A stretch of DNA of 64,000 bases from CAZZDK01 sp964652235 (GCA_964652235.1 CAZZDK010000001.1:62001-126000); one strand, 5' to 3'. Positions 51,095 through 60,459 are shown, counted from the first letter of the stretch. Program-made: numbers and translations. Notes: a model not told the origin generated them from the letters alone.

Positions 51095-51661
51095 TTACTC
51101 TTTCGCCCTCTCCACATAAGAGCCGTCGGCGGTGGAAACGACGATTTTCGTGCCCGCTTCGATAAAAGGCGGCACCATCACGCGCACGCCGTTCGAAAGC
51201 TTGGCGGGCTTGTAAGACGAAGAGGCCGTTTGGCCCTTGACGACCGGATCAGCTTCGACGATTTCCAGAACGACCGTCGGCGGCAACTCGACCGAGAGCG
51301 CCTTGCCTTCGTAGGTCTGCACGTTGCAGATCATGCCGTCCTGCAAAAACGCCGCCTGATCGCCGATCACGTCGGCGGGAACAATATATTGCTCGTAGCT
51401 TTCCTGATCCATAAAGGTGTATTCGCCGTCCGAGCCGAAGAGATACTGCATTTCGTGGTCGGAAAGCTGGACGCGCTCTACCGTCTCCTGCGTGCGGAAA
51501 CGCTCGTTCGTCTTAATGCCTGTGCGGACGTCCTTCATCTCGATCTGGACGATGGCGTTGCCTTTGCCGGGAATAATGATCTCGCTCTTGATCACGACCC
51601 AAAGCTTGCCGTTATGCTCCAGAACGTGGCCCTTGCGGACGGTATTGGCGTCAACTTTCAT
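51095..51661 (-). CDS. efp: Elongation factor P
   Basis: EF-P rescues ribosomes stalled at consecutive prolines. The 188-residue product has three beta-barrel domains; the N-terminal KOW-like domain opens MKVDANTVRKGHVLEHNGKL. The tip of the loop is IIPGKGNA, which has the lysine (residue 34) modified by EpmA in the E. coli-type pathway rather than the Arg (EarP) or bare-loop types. The central motif is YLFGSDGEYTFMDQESYEQ, with the C-terminal OB fold ending GTKIVVSTADGSYVERA. The only epmA found in the window (5310-6316) is broken, which makes the modification state an open question. Confidence 0.97.
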   Translation of the reverse strand: MKVDANTVRKGHVLEHNGKLWVVIKSEIIIPGKGNAIVQIEMKDVRTGIKTNERFRTQETVERVQLSDHEMQYLFGSDGEYTFMDQESYEQYIVPADVIGDQAAFLQDGMICNVQTYEGKALSVELPPTVVLEIVEADPVVKGQTASSSYKPAKLSNGVRVMVPPFIEAGTKIVVSTADGSYVERAKE

Positions 51662-51755
51662 GCTTTTCTCTTTTCAAAATGGAAAACCGGGCGGAGTTTG
51701 GCCGCCCGGCAGCGAAAGTTCAAGGAAAAAGAGCGAAAAAACAGCGTTCCAACCT

Positions 51756-52289
51756 TCAACCAGGCTCCCCCTGCCCGCTTACGGTCTTTTCCTCAAGGGA
51801 AACCCCGGCTTCGGTAAAAAGCCCCATCATATATTCCTGAAAACTCAGATCGAACGTATCGCCGGACACCTTCCAAGCGTCTTGAAAATTCTTTCTTCGG
51901 CAATAGGAGAAAATGTATTCGTGCCATCCTTCGAACCACTGCCGTCTTTTGACCTCCCAGGATTGGTCCCTGTACATGAGAAAGGCGCGCTCGAAGATTG
52001 AAAAAAGAATCGTGAGAACAATCAGCTCGGTTTTTTTCTGTTCCTCCGTCAAGGCGCACGGCTTGGGATCGGGAACGTCGAAAACGTCAAGCTCCGGATG
52101 TTCGTAGCAAAGCGATAAAAAATCGACGTATTTTTGATCGAGCGCGTCGTAGGTGCCGTATTCGCGGTCCTGTTGCTCTTTGCGCGAAGCTTTGATGTAC
52201 TGAAAAAGACCCGCAGGAATACCCACGAGCGCGCAGGCATAGTACAAAAACTCGAAGATGTCCTTTAAGCGTTCGAGATCAAAATCCAT
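51756..52289 (-). CDS. Hypothetical membrane protein
   Basis: A 177-residue protein with an N-terminal helix that is partly hydrophobic (LKDIFEFLYYACALVGIPAGLFQYI, about 8-32), then a charged region KASRKEQQDREYGTYDALDQKYVDFL. A second hydrophobic stretch follows (LIVLTILFSIFERAFLMY, about 90-107) and then an aromatic-rich domain ending SLEEKTVSGQGEPG. The pattern of one membrane helix followed by D-x-x-Y-x-D/E-FL helices resembles DUF4760-like proteins of unknown function, but the assignment is weak. It is read after the DUF736 gene with a nine-base gap, so they are likely cotranscribed. Confidence 0.6.
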   Translation of the reverse strand: MDFDLERLKDIFEFLYYACALVGIPAGLFQYIKASRKEQQDREYGTYDALDQKYVDFLSLCYEHPELDVFDVPDPKPCALTEEQKKTELIVLTILFSIFERAFLMYRDQSWEVKRRQWFEGWHEYIFSYCRRKNFQDAWKVSGDTFDLSFQEYMMGLFTEAGVSLEEKTVSGQGEPG

Positions 52290-52298
52290 GCCTGCGGC

Positions 52299-52859
52299 CT
52301 AATCCGGATCGGGGGGATCCCAAATTTCCTGAAGCGACGGGTAAATGCTGATGAGGTAATCCGTCACCTTGCTGATGCGACGGAAAACGCCCGTATAGGG
52401 TTGCAGCTCTTCCGTGATGAACATCTTTTCGATGTCGCCTTCCGTGATGGTCACGCGGTCCCAGTACAGGAAATACATATTCCCGTGCCCGCGCACCAGA
52501 ACGGCCACGATCGTCTTGGGAAAGGCGGGGTCGTCCAGATGCACGCTCAGATAAGGAAGCTGCTGGCCGTCGGTCGTTTTCTCCCAGGCGAAGCCGAGTT
52601 CCGGATAGAAAGCCTCGGCGTTCAAATGCTCCACGACATATTCGGCGTCGCCGCCGCCGACGCGATAGGGATTTTCCCTGATGACGGCCTTGCACTTGAA
52701 GTTAAGCGTGGCGATATGGCCGACATATTCGCCGTCGATCAATTCGAACACGCCGATCCGACGCAGCAAAGGCTGACGGGAACCGGATTCGTCGTTCTTT
52801 TTCTTAAGCGCGCGGTTTTCCGCGACGTTCAGAAAGTCGGCTGCCGAAATCAAACTCAT
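52299..52859 (-). CDS. DUF736 family protein
   Basis: A 186-residue protein matching the DUF736 pattern well: an IGVFELIDGEYVGHIATLNF opening, a YVVEHLNAE strand, AWEKTTDG, and the hallmark PYLSVHLDDPAFPKTIVAVLV. DUF736 genes are frequent on plasmids and integrative elements of Alphaproteobacteria and their role is unknown. This one has an unusual N-terminal 40 residues (MSLISAADFLNVAENRALKK) and a C-terminal extension with YFLYWDRVTITEGDIE. AAGGGGGG before ATG 52859 fixes the start. A perfect GGGAAC-N6-GTTCCC palindrome lies just upstream of that site. Confidence 0.78.
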   Translation of the reverse strand: MSLISAADFLNVAENRALKKKNDESGSRQPLLRRIGVFELIDGEYVGHIATLNFKCKAVIRENPYRVGGGDAEYVVEHLNAEAFYPELGFAWEKTTDGQQLPYLSVHLDDPAFPKTIVAVLVRGHGNMYFLYWDRVTITEGDIEKMFITEELQPYTGVFRRISKVTDYLISIYPSLQEIWDPPDPD

Positions 52860-52875
52860 AGCGCACCCCCCTTGT

Positions 52876-52893
52876 GGGAACAGGAAAGTTCCC
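52876..52893. promoter_or_regulatory. Palindrome GGGAAC-N6-GTTCCC in the DUF736 leader
   Basis: Perfect 6-bp inverted repeats at 52876-52881 and 52888-52893 stand 17 bases before the DUF736 start, right against its ribosome site. It could be an operator or a small RNA hairpin; function is inferred only from position. Confidence 0.4.
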
Positions 52894-52982
52894 GATCCTT
52901 CTTTGCCAGACAGCGAAGAAGACAAGGCGATGATGCACGGAAAAAGACGAATGAAAGGGACACACAGGAACGGGCGCCCCCG

Positions 52983-53258
52983 ATGAGACGGGGAAATCCG
53001 TACCAGCTTCCGGCCCTTAAATCTTCTTTGCCCTACAACAAAGCCCTTCCCCAACCCGAGCCCCTATGGCCCGACCGGGAAGACCTCTTAGCTGTCATAC
53101 CACAATCTCTACCCCGCCCCTGGCAGGATAAAGCGGCAAAGCGTCGTTACATAAACCAATGGGGAACGAAACAGGTGGTAATCCAATCCGTCCTTGGGCC
53201 AGTGGTACGTGCGCTTCCGTGGGAGGGAACATACGCAATGAAACTTAATATTCAATAA
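52983..53258 (+). CDS. Possible small protein (uncertain)
   Basis: An open frame of 91 codons from ATG 52983 reads LPYNKALPQPEPLWPDREDL, IPQSLPRPWQDKAAKRRYIN and ALPWEGTYAMKLNIQ. Its composition looks protein-like (Pro/Trp/Arg) and the stop at 53258 is followed by an AT-rich stretch ending in a T-run (CCTTTTTTTTATTTTC). The ribosome site is poor (AGGA 14 bases away) and no family is recognised. The start is divergent from the DUF736 gene, 123 bases away. It may be a decayed fragment of a larger gene, since the frame is open far upstream. Confidence 0.35.
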   Translation: MRRGNPYQLPALKSSLPYNKALPQPEPLWPDREDLLAVIPQSLPRPWQDKAAKRRYINQWGTKQVVIQSVLGPVVRALPWEGTYAMKLNIQ

Positions 53259-53509
53259 AAATCTTAGCCTTTTTTTTATTTTCTTAAGGTGTTATCGCAA
53301 GGACACACTCTCTTTCCCTCCTCATACCGACGAGCGAATAAGCGATTCCCCAAGGTCACGAGCGGTTGCGAGGAGCCTTTCCCTCGCCGTCCGAAGGCCC
53401 TTGTCCGGCAGCGGCTTCTTCAGTTCGGCAGGGGAAAGGCGAGGCGCAGAGTGAGTGATGTCAAACGGCCTATCCCTTCAGGCGTTTCTTGGTACAAGGA
53501 GTAAGCTTC
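53259..53509. other. Intergenic region with T-run and family II repeat
   Basis: This 251-base gap starts with an AT-rich part containing a T8 run (about 53270), possibly a terminator tail without a clear stem. It then contains repeat copy B (53352-53487), and ends with AAGGAG, the ribosome site of the 53510 gene. No other gene is seen. Confidence 0.6.
53352..53487. repeat. Dispersed palindromic element, family II, copy B
   Basis: Matches 5144-5282 in the order of all its blocks: AAGGTCACGAG, GGTTGCGAGGAGCC plus TTTCCCTCGCCG, a variable core, GGGAAAGGCGAGGCGC, GAGTGATGTCAAA and TTCAGGCGTT. The core differs completely in sequence (CCGAAGGCCCTTG here), while the arms are nearly identical. It lies 22 bases before a small membrane-protein gene. 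Confidence 0.7.
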
Positions 53510-53776
53510 ATGGACAAGGTATCGCTGGTTCTGTCAGGGCTGCTTTCGCTGGCGCTCGTGATCCTGATCGCGCCCGGAATCCTGGCCAGAAACCGAGGCA
53601 GGGTTTTGCGCAATATCGCGCTGTGGGTCGCCATTTTCCTTGGTCTGGCGCTTTTCTACAAACATCTCGGCCCGGGAAGGCAAGACGCCTATCCCGCCGC
53701 CTCTTCTTCCGCCGAGACGCCCGCGCCGCCAAACGACGGCCAGGCGGAGGAAGACCTCGCAGGCCGGAGGATATAG
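53510..53776 (+). CDS. Small two-helix membrane protein, unknown
   Basis: An 88-residue protein with two membrane helices (VSLVLSGLLSLALVILIAPGIL at 4-25 and VLRNIALWVAIFLGLALFY at about 32-50) joined by a basic ARNRGR loop, and a Pro/Ala/Glu-rich disordered tail. AAGGAG eight bases before ATG 53510 is a strong ribosome site. Similar N-terminal anchors occur on alphaproteobacterial retropepsin-like proteases, but no protease domain is present here. A strong terminator follows at 53803-53839. Confidence 0.65.
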   Translation: MDKVSLVLSGLLSLALVILIAPGILARNRGRVLRNIALWVAIFLGLALFYKHLGPGRQDAYPAASSSAETPAPPNDGQAEEDLAGRRI

Positions 53777-53802
53777 TTAACTGTTAACTTCTGCGCAGCC
53801 AA

Positions 53803-53839
53803 AAAAAACCCCGGCGGGCGAAAGCCTGCCGGGGTTTTG
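53803..53839. terminator. Strong bidirectional Rho-independent terminator
   Basis: CCCCGGCGGGC (53809-53819) and GCCTGCCGGGG (53824-53834) form a stem with one mismatch and a GAAA tetraloop. It is preceded by eight A and followed by TTTTG. It serves the small gene ending at 53776 and the convergent hppA ending at 53856. Confidence 0.9.
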
Positions 53840-53855
53840 TTCTTGGACTCGCGGC

Positions 53856-55955
53856 CTATCCCGCCGCGCCGGCCAATATAGCCAGCAGCAGGATCGCGAC
53901 GATGTTGATGATCTTGATCATCGGATTGACCGCCGGACCCGCCGTATCCTTGTACGGATCGCCGACGGTGTCGCCGGTGACCGCCGCCTTGTGGGCGTCG
54001 GAGCCTTTGCCGCCGTGATGGCCCTCCTCGATGTATTTCTTGGCGTTGTCCCATGCGCCGCCGCCCGACGTCATCGAGATGGCGACGAACAGGCCCGTCA
54101 CGATGGTGCCGAGCAGCATCGCGCCGAGCGCGGCGAACGCCTCGGCCTGGCCTGCGACCCACAGGATCGCGAAGTACAGAACCACCGGCGCCACGATCGG
54201 AAGCAGCGAGGGAGCGATCATTTCGCGGATCGCGGCCTTGGTGAGCATATCGACGGCGGTGCCGTATTCCGGCTTGGCCTTGCCCTCCATGATCCCCTTG
54301 ATCTCGCGGAACTGGCGGCGCACCTCCTGCACGCCGCTGCCCGCCGCGCGGCCCACGGCCGTCATGGCCAAGGCGCCGAACAGATAAGGGAGCAGACCGC
54401 CCAGGAAAAGCCCGATCACGACGTAGGGGTTCTGCAGATCGAACCGCACGTCGAGCAGCGGGAAGTAATGGTGCAGATCCTCGATATAGGCCGCGAACAA
54501 CACCAAAGAAGCCAGCCCCGCCGAAGCGATGGCATAGCCCTTGGTGACGGCCTTGGTCGTGTTCCCCACGGCGTCGAGCGCGTCGGTCGTGACGCGGATA
54601 TCCTTGGGCATATTGGCCATTTCGGCGATGCCGCCCGCGTTATCCGTGACGGGACCGTAGGCGTCGATGGCCACGATCATGCCCGCCAGCGACAGCATGG
54701 TCGTCGCCGCGATCGAAACGCCGAACAGGCCCGCGAACATATACGAGACGATGATGCCCACGCAGATGACGAGAACCGGCAGCGCGGTGGATTCCATCGA
54801 GATGGCCAGCCCCTGGATCACGTTCGTGCCGTGACCGTTGACAGAGGCCCCGGCCACCGAGCGGACCGGGCGGTGGGAAGTCGCCGTGTAGTACTCGGTG
54901 ATCCAGACCATCAAAGCCGTGACGGCCAAACCGACGATCGAGCAGGAAAGCAGGCTCATGCCGGTCATCGCCACGCCGTCCACGTTGGCCACGACGTCAT
55001 GCAGACCCATCAGCTTGCGGATCGCAATGCCGATCAGACCGGCGGAAATGACGCCCGTCGCCACCAGGCCCTTGTACAAGGCGCCCATGATGTTCTGTTT
55101 CTTGCCCAGACGCACGAAGAACGCGCCGACGACCGAAGCCAGAATGCACACGCCCGCGATGATGAGAGGCAACAGCATCATCATCTCGCGCGTTTCGCCG
55201 ACAAAGAAGGTCGCGGCCAAAAGCATGGTGGCGACGATGGTGACAGCGTAGGTTTCGAACAAATCGGCCGCCATGCCCGCGCAGTCGCCGACATTGTCGC
55301 CGACGTTATCGGCGATCACGGCCGGGTTGCGTGGATCGTCCTCGGGAATTCCGGCCTCGACTTTGCCGACCAGATCCGCGCCCACGTCGGCGCCCTTGGT
55401 GAAGATGCCGCCGCCGAGCCGGGCGAAGATGGAAATCAACGAAGCGCCGAAGGAAAGAGCCACAAGAGCCTCGATGATGGGGCGCACGTTTCCTTCGCCG
55501 CCCTTCCATTCAAGCAGAACGTAGTAATAGCCGGACACGGCCAGAAGCCCCAGGCCGACGACGAGCAAGCCCGTGATCGCGCCCGACTTGAAGGCGATAG
55601 AAAGGGCCTCCTTCATGCCGACCTGCGCGGCGGCGGCCGTACGCACGTTGGCGCGAACCGAAACGTTCATGCCGATGTAGCCCGCCGCGCCGGAAAGAAC
55701 CGCGCCGACCAGAAAGCCGACGGCGACATGGGCGCCCAAAAACGCTTCCAGAGCCGCGCAGATGACGATTCCGACAAGGGCGACCGTCGTGTATTGCCGG
55801 TTCAGATAGGCTTTCGCGCCTTCCTGGACGGCGGCGGCGATCTCCTGCATCCGCGCCGTGCCCGCGGAAGAGGCCAGGACCTGCCGCGCCGTGAACAGCC
55901 CGTAAAGGAGGGCTAAGGCGCCGCAGGCGAAAATCAGCATGAATTCCGTGCTCAT
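53856..55955 (-). CDS. hppA: Membrane-bound proton-translocating pyrophosphatase, K+-independent
   Basis: HppA pumps protons by hydrolysing pyrophosphate across the inner membrane or an internal vesicle. The 699-residue product has about 16 membrane helices. The PPi/Mg-binding motifs are GGGIFTKGADVGADLVGKVE, EDDPRNPAVIADNVGDNVGD, DAYGPVTDNAGGIAEMA and GDTVGDPYKDTAGPAVNPMIK. The subtype-deciding position reads GNTTKAVTKGYAIASA; the lysine right after GNTT is the known mark of the potassium-independent class (Ala in the dependent class). It converges on a small gene across a strong terminator. Confidence 0.97.
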   Translation of the reverse strand: MSTEFMLIFACGALALLYGLFTARQVLASSAGTARMQEIAAAVQEGAKAYLNRQYTTVALVGIVICAALEAFLGAHVAVGFLVGAVLSGAAGYIGMNVSVRANVRTAAAAQVGMKEALSIAFKSGAITGLLVVGLGLLAVSGYYYVLLEWKGGEGNVRPIIEALVALSFGASLISIFARLGGGIFTKGADVGADLVGKVEAGIPEDDPRNPAVIADNVGDNVGDCAGMAADLFETYAVTIVATMLLAATFFVGETREMMMLLPLIIAGVCILASVVGAFFVRLGKKQNIMGALYKGLVATGVISAGLIGIAIRKLMGLHDVVANVDGVAMTGMSLLSCSIVGLAVTALMVWITEYYTATSHRPVRSVAGASVNGHGTNVIQGLAISMESTALPVLVICVGIIVSYMFAGLFGVSIAATTMLSLAGMIVAIDAYGPVTDNAGGIAEMANMPKDIRVTTDALDAVGNTTKAVTKGYAIASAGLASLVLFAAYIEDLHHYFPLLDVRFDLQNPYVVIGLFLGGLLPYLFGALAMTAVGRAAGSGVQEVRRQFREIKGIMEGKAKPEYGTAVDMLTKAAIREMIAPSLLPIVAPVVLYFAILWVAGQAEAFAALGAMLLGTIVTGLFVAISMTSGGGAWDNAKKYIEEGHHGGKGSDAHKAAVTGDTVGDPYKDTAGPAVNPMIKIINIVAILLLAILAGAAG

Positions 55956-56091
55956 GGGAAGAACCTCGCTTTGATTTCAGACAGGACGCGGGCAAAAAGA
56001 CCGTCCGCGAAAGGGGTTCGCGCCGCCGGAGCCGCGCGAAACTGCCGGGGAGAATGCCGAAAGAAAGGCCCTCTGGCAAGGGGGAATATCG

Positions 56092-56131
56092 GAAAAAAAG
56101 AAGAAAGCCGGACGGCCTGAACCGCCCGGCT
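56092..56131 (-). terminator. Rho-independent terminator for the Pro-rich protein gene
   Basis: On the minus strand a 10-bp stem with one mismatch (AGCCGGGCGG / CCGTCCGGCT, 56131-56106, loop TTCAGG) is followed by TTCTTCTTTTTTTCC. It lies 27 bases after the stop of the gene at 56159-56452 and separates it from hppA. Confidence 0.85.
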
Positions 56132-56158
56132 CTCTGTTCATCTTTCGCGAGTCCCCTC

Positions 56159-56452
56159 TCAGTTGGCCGCCGGGGGCGCAGGAGGAGGTGGCGCGCTTGC
56201 TTCAGGCGGCGCAGGAGGAGGCGGCGGAACATCCGCTTCAGGCGGCGCGGGAGGCGGCGGCGGAACGTCCGCTTCGGGCGGCGGGGGCGGCGGAACATCC
56301 GCCGTCGGCGCGGCAGGCTCCCCGGCGACGGGCGCCATATCGGGGCTCATCTGCTCCTCGCCGCCCTTGGGCATATACAGCCAGGCAGCCAGAAGAACGA
56401 TGATAATAATGGCGCCCCAAAGAAGAATCTTAGAGCCACTCTTTTTCGTCAT
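56159..56452 (-). CDS. Pro-rich repeat membrane protein
   Basis: A 97-residue protein with a basic start (MTKKSGSK), one membrane helix (ILLWGAIIIIVLLAAWLYM, about 9-27) and a periplasmic tail. The tail is built on repeats of roughly EADVPPPPPAPP, four copies of decreasing likeness (ADVPPPPPP, ADVPPPPPAPP twice, ASAPPPPAPP). AAGGG upstream supports ATG 56452. The tail could span the periplasm like TonB proline repeats, or simply be a disordered spacer; no family recognised. The 33-base DNA repeat unit may vary in number between strains. Confidence 0.65.
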   Translation of the reverse strand: MTKKSGSKILLWGAIIIIVLLAAWLYMPKGGEEQMSPDMAPVAGEPAAPTADVPPPPPPEADVPPPPPAPPEADVPPPPPAPPEASAPPPPAPPAAN

Positions 56453-56547
56453 GACAGGTTTCCCTTCAAGAGGTGAGGTTGAAGGCGCGAGGATAAAACC
56501 TCTCTTCCCCAAAAGCAACCCTCTAAGATTTAAGGGGGTAGCTTCGG

Positions 56548-57051
56548 CTACAACTTTCTTTGCGCCACGCCCTGAATCAAAACGCCCAGAACCGAACCCG
56601 CGCCGAAAACGCGATTGGTTTCGTTCATGATCGTCTCTTTCATCTTTTCGATATCGAGCGCGGCTTTTTTCCTCAGGCTTCCGTCCGCAAGGCCGCCGTA
56701 AAGCGCCTGCAACAGAGTGTCCCTCAAACGCGGCATATTATGGTGCATAAGCGTTCCGGTTTCGAAATCCTTGATCTGAAGATCGACGACCAGCGTGATA
56801 AGCTGCTGCGCGCCGTCGGCGGTGATGAGCGGCAGGATGATCGGCTGCATATGCACATAGACCGGATCGCCCGCAAAACGCCCGCCGGTCACGCCTTCTT
56901 CGGAAGATTCTTCGGCAGGTTTTCCGCCGCCCTCCTTTTTAGCCTCGCCGCCGCCGTGCCCGCCCCCGCCGCCGCTGGCGAGAACAGGCCCGGCCAGAAG
57001 AAAAAGCGCCAGGAAAAGCGCTATTCCCGAGGAAACGGTTCGCAAGAACAT
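56548..57051 (-). CDS. FliL-like protein
   Basis: A 167-residue protein. A hydrophobic N-terminus (GIALFLALFLLAGPVLA) is followed by a Gly/His-rich stretch (SGGGGGHGGGEAKKEGG) and an acidic linker. A C-terminal domain of about 110 residues resembles FliL: YVHMQPIILPLI, LITLVVDLQIKDFETG, LRDTLLQALYG and the closing INEVL-like helix with GVLIQGVAQRKL. FliL proteins are single-pass flagellar-motor stators' partners, but no other flagellar gene is nearby, so it may serve another membrane complex. It follows nusB by 11 bases in the same direction. Confidence 0.7.
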   Translation of the reverse strand: MFLRTVSSGIALFLALFLLAGPVLASGGGGGHGGGEAKKEGGGKPAEESSEEGVTGGRFAGDPVYVHMQPIILPLITADGAQQLITLVVDLQIKDFETGTLMHHNMPRLRDTLLQALYGGLADGSLRKKAALDIEKMKETIMNETNRVFGAGSVLGVLIQGVAQRKL

Positions 57052-57062
57052 CAGCGGCCTTT

Positions 57063-57548
57063 TTACCCCCGCAATTTCTTCGCCAGCCTATCGAGAACGG
57101 CGTTGACGAGTCCCGGCTCCTTCGCGTCGAAAAAGGCGCGCGCCACATCCACGTAGTCGTTGACGATGACGGCGACCGGCGCGTCCGGATTCCGGTAAAG
57201 CTCAAAGGCCCCCGCCAGAAGAACGGAACGCAAAAGGATTTCCATGCGCGAGGCCGAAAGCCTCGCGTCGAGCGCGCCTTCGATCATGCCGGAAAGCGTC
57301 TCTTTATGTTCCTTCACGCCCTGCACGATGGCGGCGAGCAAGGCCGGGTCGGGCCGGTCGGAAATAAGCTCCCCCTCCCCTTCCCCGCCGTTCAGGATGT
57401 CGTCGGCATCTTCCAGGCTACGGCGAAGAATCTCGGCCAGAGGTTCCTGATCGAAGGAATCCTGGTAAAGGACCTGAACGGCGACAAGCCGCGCCAGACG
57501 CTTGGCCGCGCCCGAAGTCCCGCTTCGGCTTTTGCCTTCATCCGCCAT
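57063..57548 (-). CDS. nusB: Transcription antitermination protein NusB
   Basis: NusB binds boxA RNA together with NusE and supports rRNA transcription and assembly. The 161-residue, all-helical product shows the typical AAKRLARLVAVQVLYQDSF opening helix and a central acidic insertion (NGGEGEGELISDRPDP). The conserved C-terminal segment is SASRMEILLRSVLLAGAFELYRN, then VAVIVNDYVDVARAFFDAKEPG and VNAVLDRLAKKL. It directly follows ribH (three-base gap), the common ribH-nusB arrangement. Confidence 0.94.
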   Translation of the reverse strand: MADEGKSRSGTSGAAKRLARLVAVQVLYQDSFDQEPLAEILRRSLEDADDILNGGEGEGELISDRPDPALLAAIVQGVKEHKETLSGMIEGALDARLSASRMEILLRSVLLAGAFELYRNPDAPVAVIVNDYVDVARAFFDAKEPGLVNAVLDRLAKKLRG

Positions 57549-57551
57549 GCT

Positions 57552-58067
57552 TCACCGCGCCATCCAGCGCCGTCTGGGAGAAAGTTTGAAACTCTGTTTA
57601 AGCTCGACCATGCGCAGGCAGGCCTCGGCGGCGGCGCCCCCCTTGTCCTGACGCGCCGGGTCGGCGCGGTCGAGCGCCTGCTCCAGATCGTTACAGGTGA
57701 GAATTCCGTTGCCCACGGCCAGCGCGAAGCGCAGGGCTAGCTCCTGGATTCCGCTCGCGCTGAGATTGCCGACAATCTCGTCGTGCCGCGTGCCGCCCTT
57801 GATGACCGCGCCGAGCGCGACATAGCCGTCATAGCGGCGGCGCAAGGGATCGAAGCTCAACGATTTGACGGCATAGCCGATGGCCGCCGGTATTTCGAGA
57901 GCGCCCGGCACCGTGAAAACCTCATAGGTGGCCTCGGCGCGGTCCAGCACCGCCTTCGCTCCCGCCAGAAGAAGGTCGTTCACCTCGGCGTAAAAGCGCG
58001 CCTCCACCACCATGATGTGCGGCTTGTGCTCGAAAAGAAAAGTCTGCGGCTTGCGTTTTTGTTCCAT
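57552..58067 (-). CDS. ribH: 6,7-dimethyl-8-ribityllumazine synthase
   Basis: RibH joins 3,4-dihydroxy-2-butanone-4-phosphate with the ribitylaminouracil to give lumazine, the penultimate step in riboflavin synthesis. The 171-residue product has IMVVEARFYAEVNDLLLAGA, the substrate-binding VFTVPGALEIPAAIGYA, ALGAVIKGGTRHDEIV (with the catalytic His next to a variant GGT) and the C-terminal GGAAAEACLRMVEL. ATG 58067 is where the family begins. It lies between ribE and nusB; ribBA, often located between ribE and ribH in Alphaproteobacteria, is missing. Confidence 0.94.
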   Translation of the reverse strand: MEQKRKPQTFLFEHKPHIMVVEARFYAEVNDLLLAGAKAVLDRAEATYEVFTVPGALEIPAAIGYAVKSLSFDPLRRRYDGYVALGAVIKGGTRHDEIVGNLSASGIQELALRFALAVGNGILTCNDLEQALDRADPARQDKGGAAAEACLRMVELKQSFKLSPRRRWMAR

Positions 58068-58107
58068 CTTCGAATCCCCGGCGATTACGCTATCACCAAA
58101 CGAAGCC

Positions 58108-58704
58108 CTAAACCAGACCCCGGTTTCTGAGCATATTCCCGACATATCTCGCGATCAGATCAATCTCGAAGTTCATGAGATCGCCGGGTTTTTTCTGACC
58201 GATGGTCGTTTCCTTCTGCGTGTGCGGGATGATGTTGACGCCGAAAACGGGGCCGTCCACCTCGTTGACCGTGAGCGAAATGCCGTCCAGCGCGATAGAC
58301 CCCTTGGGCGCGAGAAAAGGGGCGAACTCGGCGGGCAGTTCGAAGCGGTAACGCAGGCTGTCCTTTTCCTCCTCAATCGAGACGACCTTCGCCAGCCCGT
58401 CCACATGGCCCGCGACGATGTGGCCGCCCAGCTCGTCGCCCATTTTCAAGGACCGCTCAAGGTTCACAAGGCAGCCGGTTTTCCACCAGCGGGCGGTCGT
58501 CCTGGAAACGGTTTCGCTCGAAAGCTGCACGAGAAAGCAGCGGTCCGTCTTTTCGACGACGGTCAGGCAAATGCCGTCGCAGGCGATGGAGGCTCCCAAA
58601 GCGAGCGTATCCAGCGGAAAGGAAGCCGAAAGAAAAACGATCCAGTCGCCCTTCGTTTCGATCTTCTCGACCGTGCCGATGTTTTGAATGATGCCGGTGA
58701 ACAT
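58108..58704 (-). CDS. ribE: Riboflavin synthase, alpha chain
   Basis: RibE dismutates two lumazines to riboflavin. The 198-residue product has the two homologous barrels: MFTGIIQNIGTVEKIE at the N-terminus with LGASIACDGICLTV, and the second repeat starting HVDGLAKVVSIEEE with KGSIALDGISLTVNEV. The N-terminal MFTG-I motif and the GHIVAGHVDG joint are family marks. ATG 58704 is decided by MFTGII. It starts seven bases after the nrdR stop (58712) in the same direction. Confidence 0.95.
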   Translation of the reverse strand: MFTGIIQNIGTVEKIETKGDWIVFLSASFPLDTLALGASIACDGICLTVVEKTDRCFLVQLSSETVSRTTARWWKTGCLVNLERSLKMGDELGGHIVAGHVDGLAKVVSIEEEKDSLRYRFELPAEFAPFLAPKGSIALDGISLTVNEVDGPVFGVNIIPHTQKETTIGQKKPGDLMNFEIDLIARYVGNMLRNRGLV

Positions 58705-58711
58705 GGGGGGA

Positions 58712-59173
58712 TCAATCCGCCGTCTCTTTCTTGAGCGTGTCCACGAACTCGTTGAAATCGGCGGGCGTCCGGAAATCGCGATAGACGGAAGCGTAGCGGA
58801 CATAGGCCACGTGATCGAGTCTGCGCAGCGTTTCCATCACCATCTCGCCGATCTGCTTGGTCTCGATGTCGGTCTCGCCCATCGTCTCCATCCGGCGCAC
58901 GAGGCCGTTGATGACCTGCTCAAGCTTCTCGTCGTCCACGGGGCGTTTGCGCAGCGCGATCCGCATGGAGCGGGCCAGCTTGTCGCGGTCGAAGGGCTTG
59001 CGCGTGCCGTCGTTCTTGATGACCATGAACTCGCGCAACTGCACGCGCTCGAACGTCGTGAAGCGCGCGTCGCATTTGGGGCAAAGGCGTCGGCGGCGAA
59101 TGGCGGCGCCGTCCTCGCTGGGACGGCTGTCTTTCACCTGGGTATCTTCAAAACCGCAAAAGGGGCAACGCAT
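58712..59173 (-). CDS. nrdR: Transcriptional repressor NrdR
   Basis: NrdR represses ribonucleotide reductase operons by sensing ATP/dATP. The 153-residue product has an N-terminal zinc ribbon, MRCPFCGFEDTQVKDSRPSE and CPKCDARFTTFE (four Cys), then the ATP-cone domain with VIKNDGTRKPFDRDKLARSM, the conserved GLVRRMETMGETDIETKQIG and DHVAYVRYASVYRDF. It sits between glyA and ribE, the standard alphaproteobacterial neighbourhood in which ribD usually comes next but is absent here. Confidence 0.96.
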   Translation of the reverse strand: MRCPFCGFEDTQVKDSRPSEDGAAIRRRRLCPKCDARFTTFERVQLREFMVIKNDGTRKPFDRDKLARSMRIALRKRPVDDEKLEQVINGLVRRMETMGETDIETKQIGEMVMETLRRLDHVAYVRYASVYRDFRTPADFNEFVDTLKKETAD

Positions 59174-59182
59174 GGCTCCTCC

Positions 59183-60448
<1,266 letters not shown>

Positions 60449-60459
60449 AGGCCCCCTCC

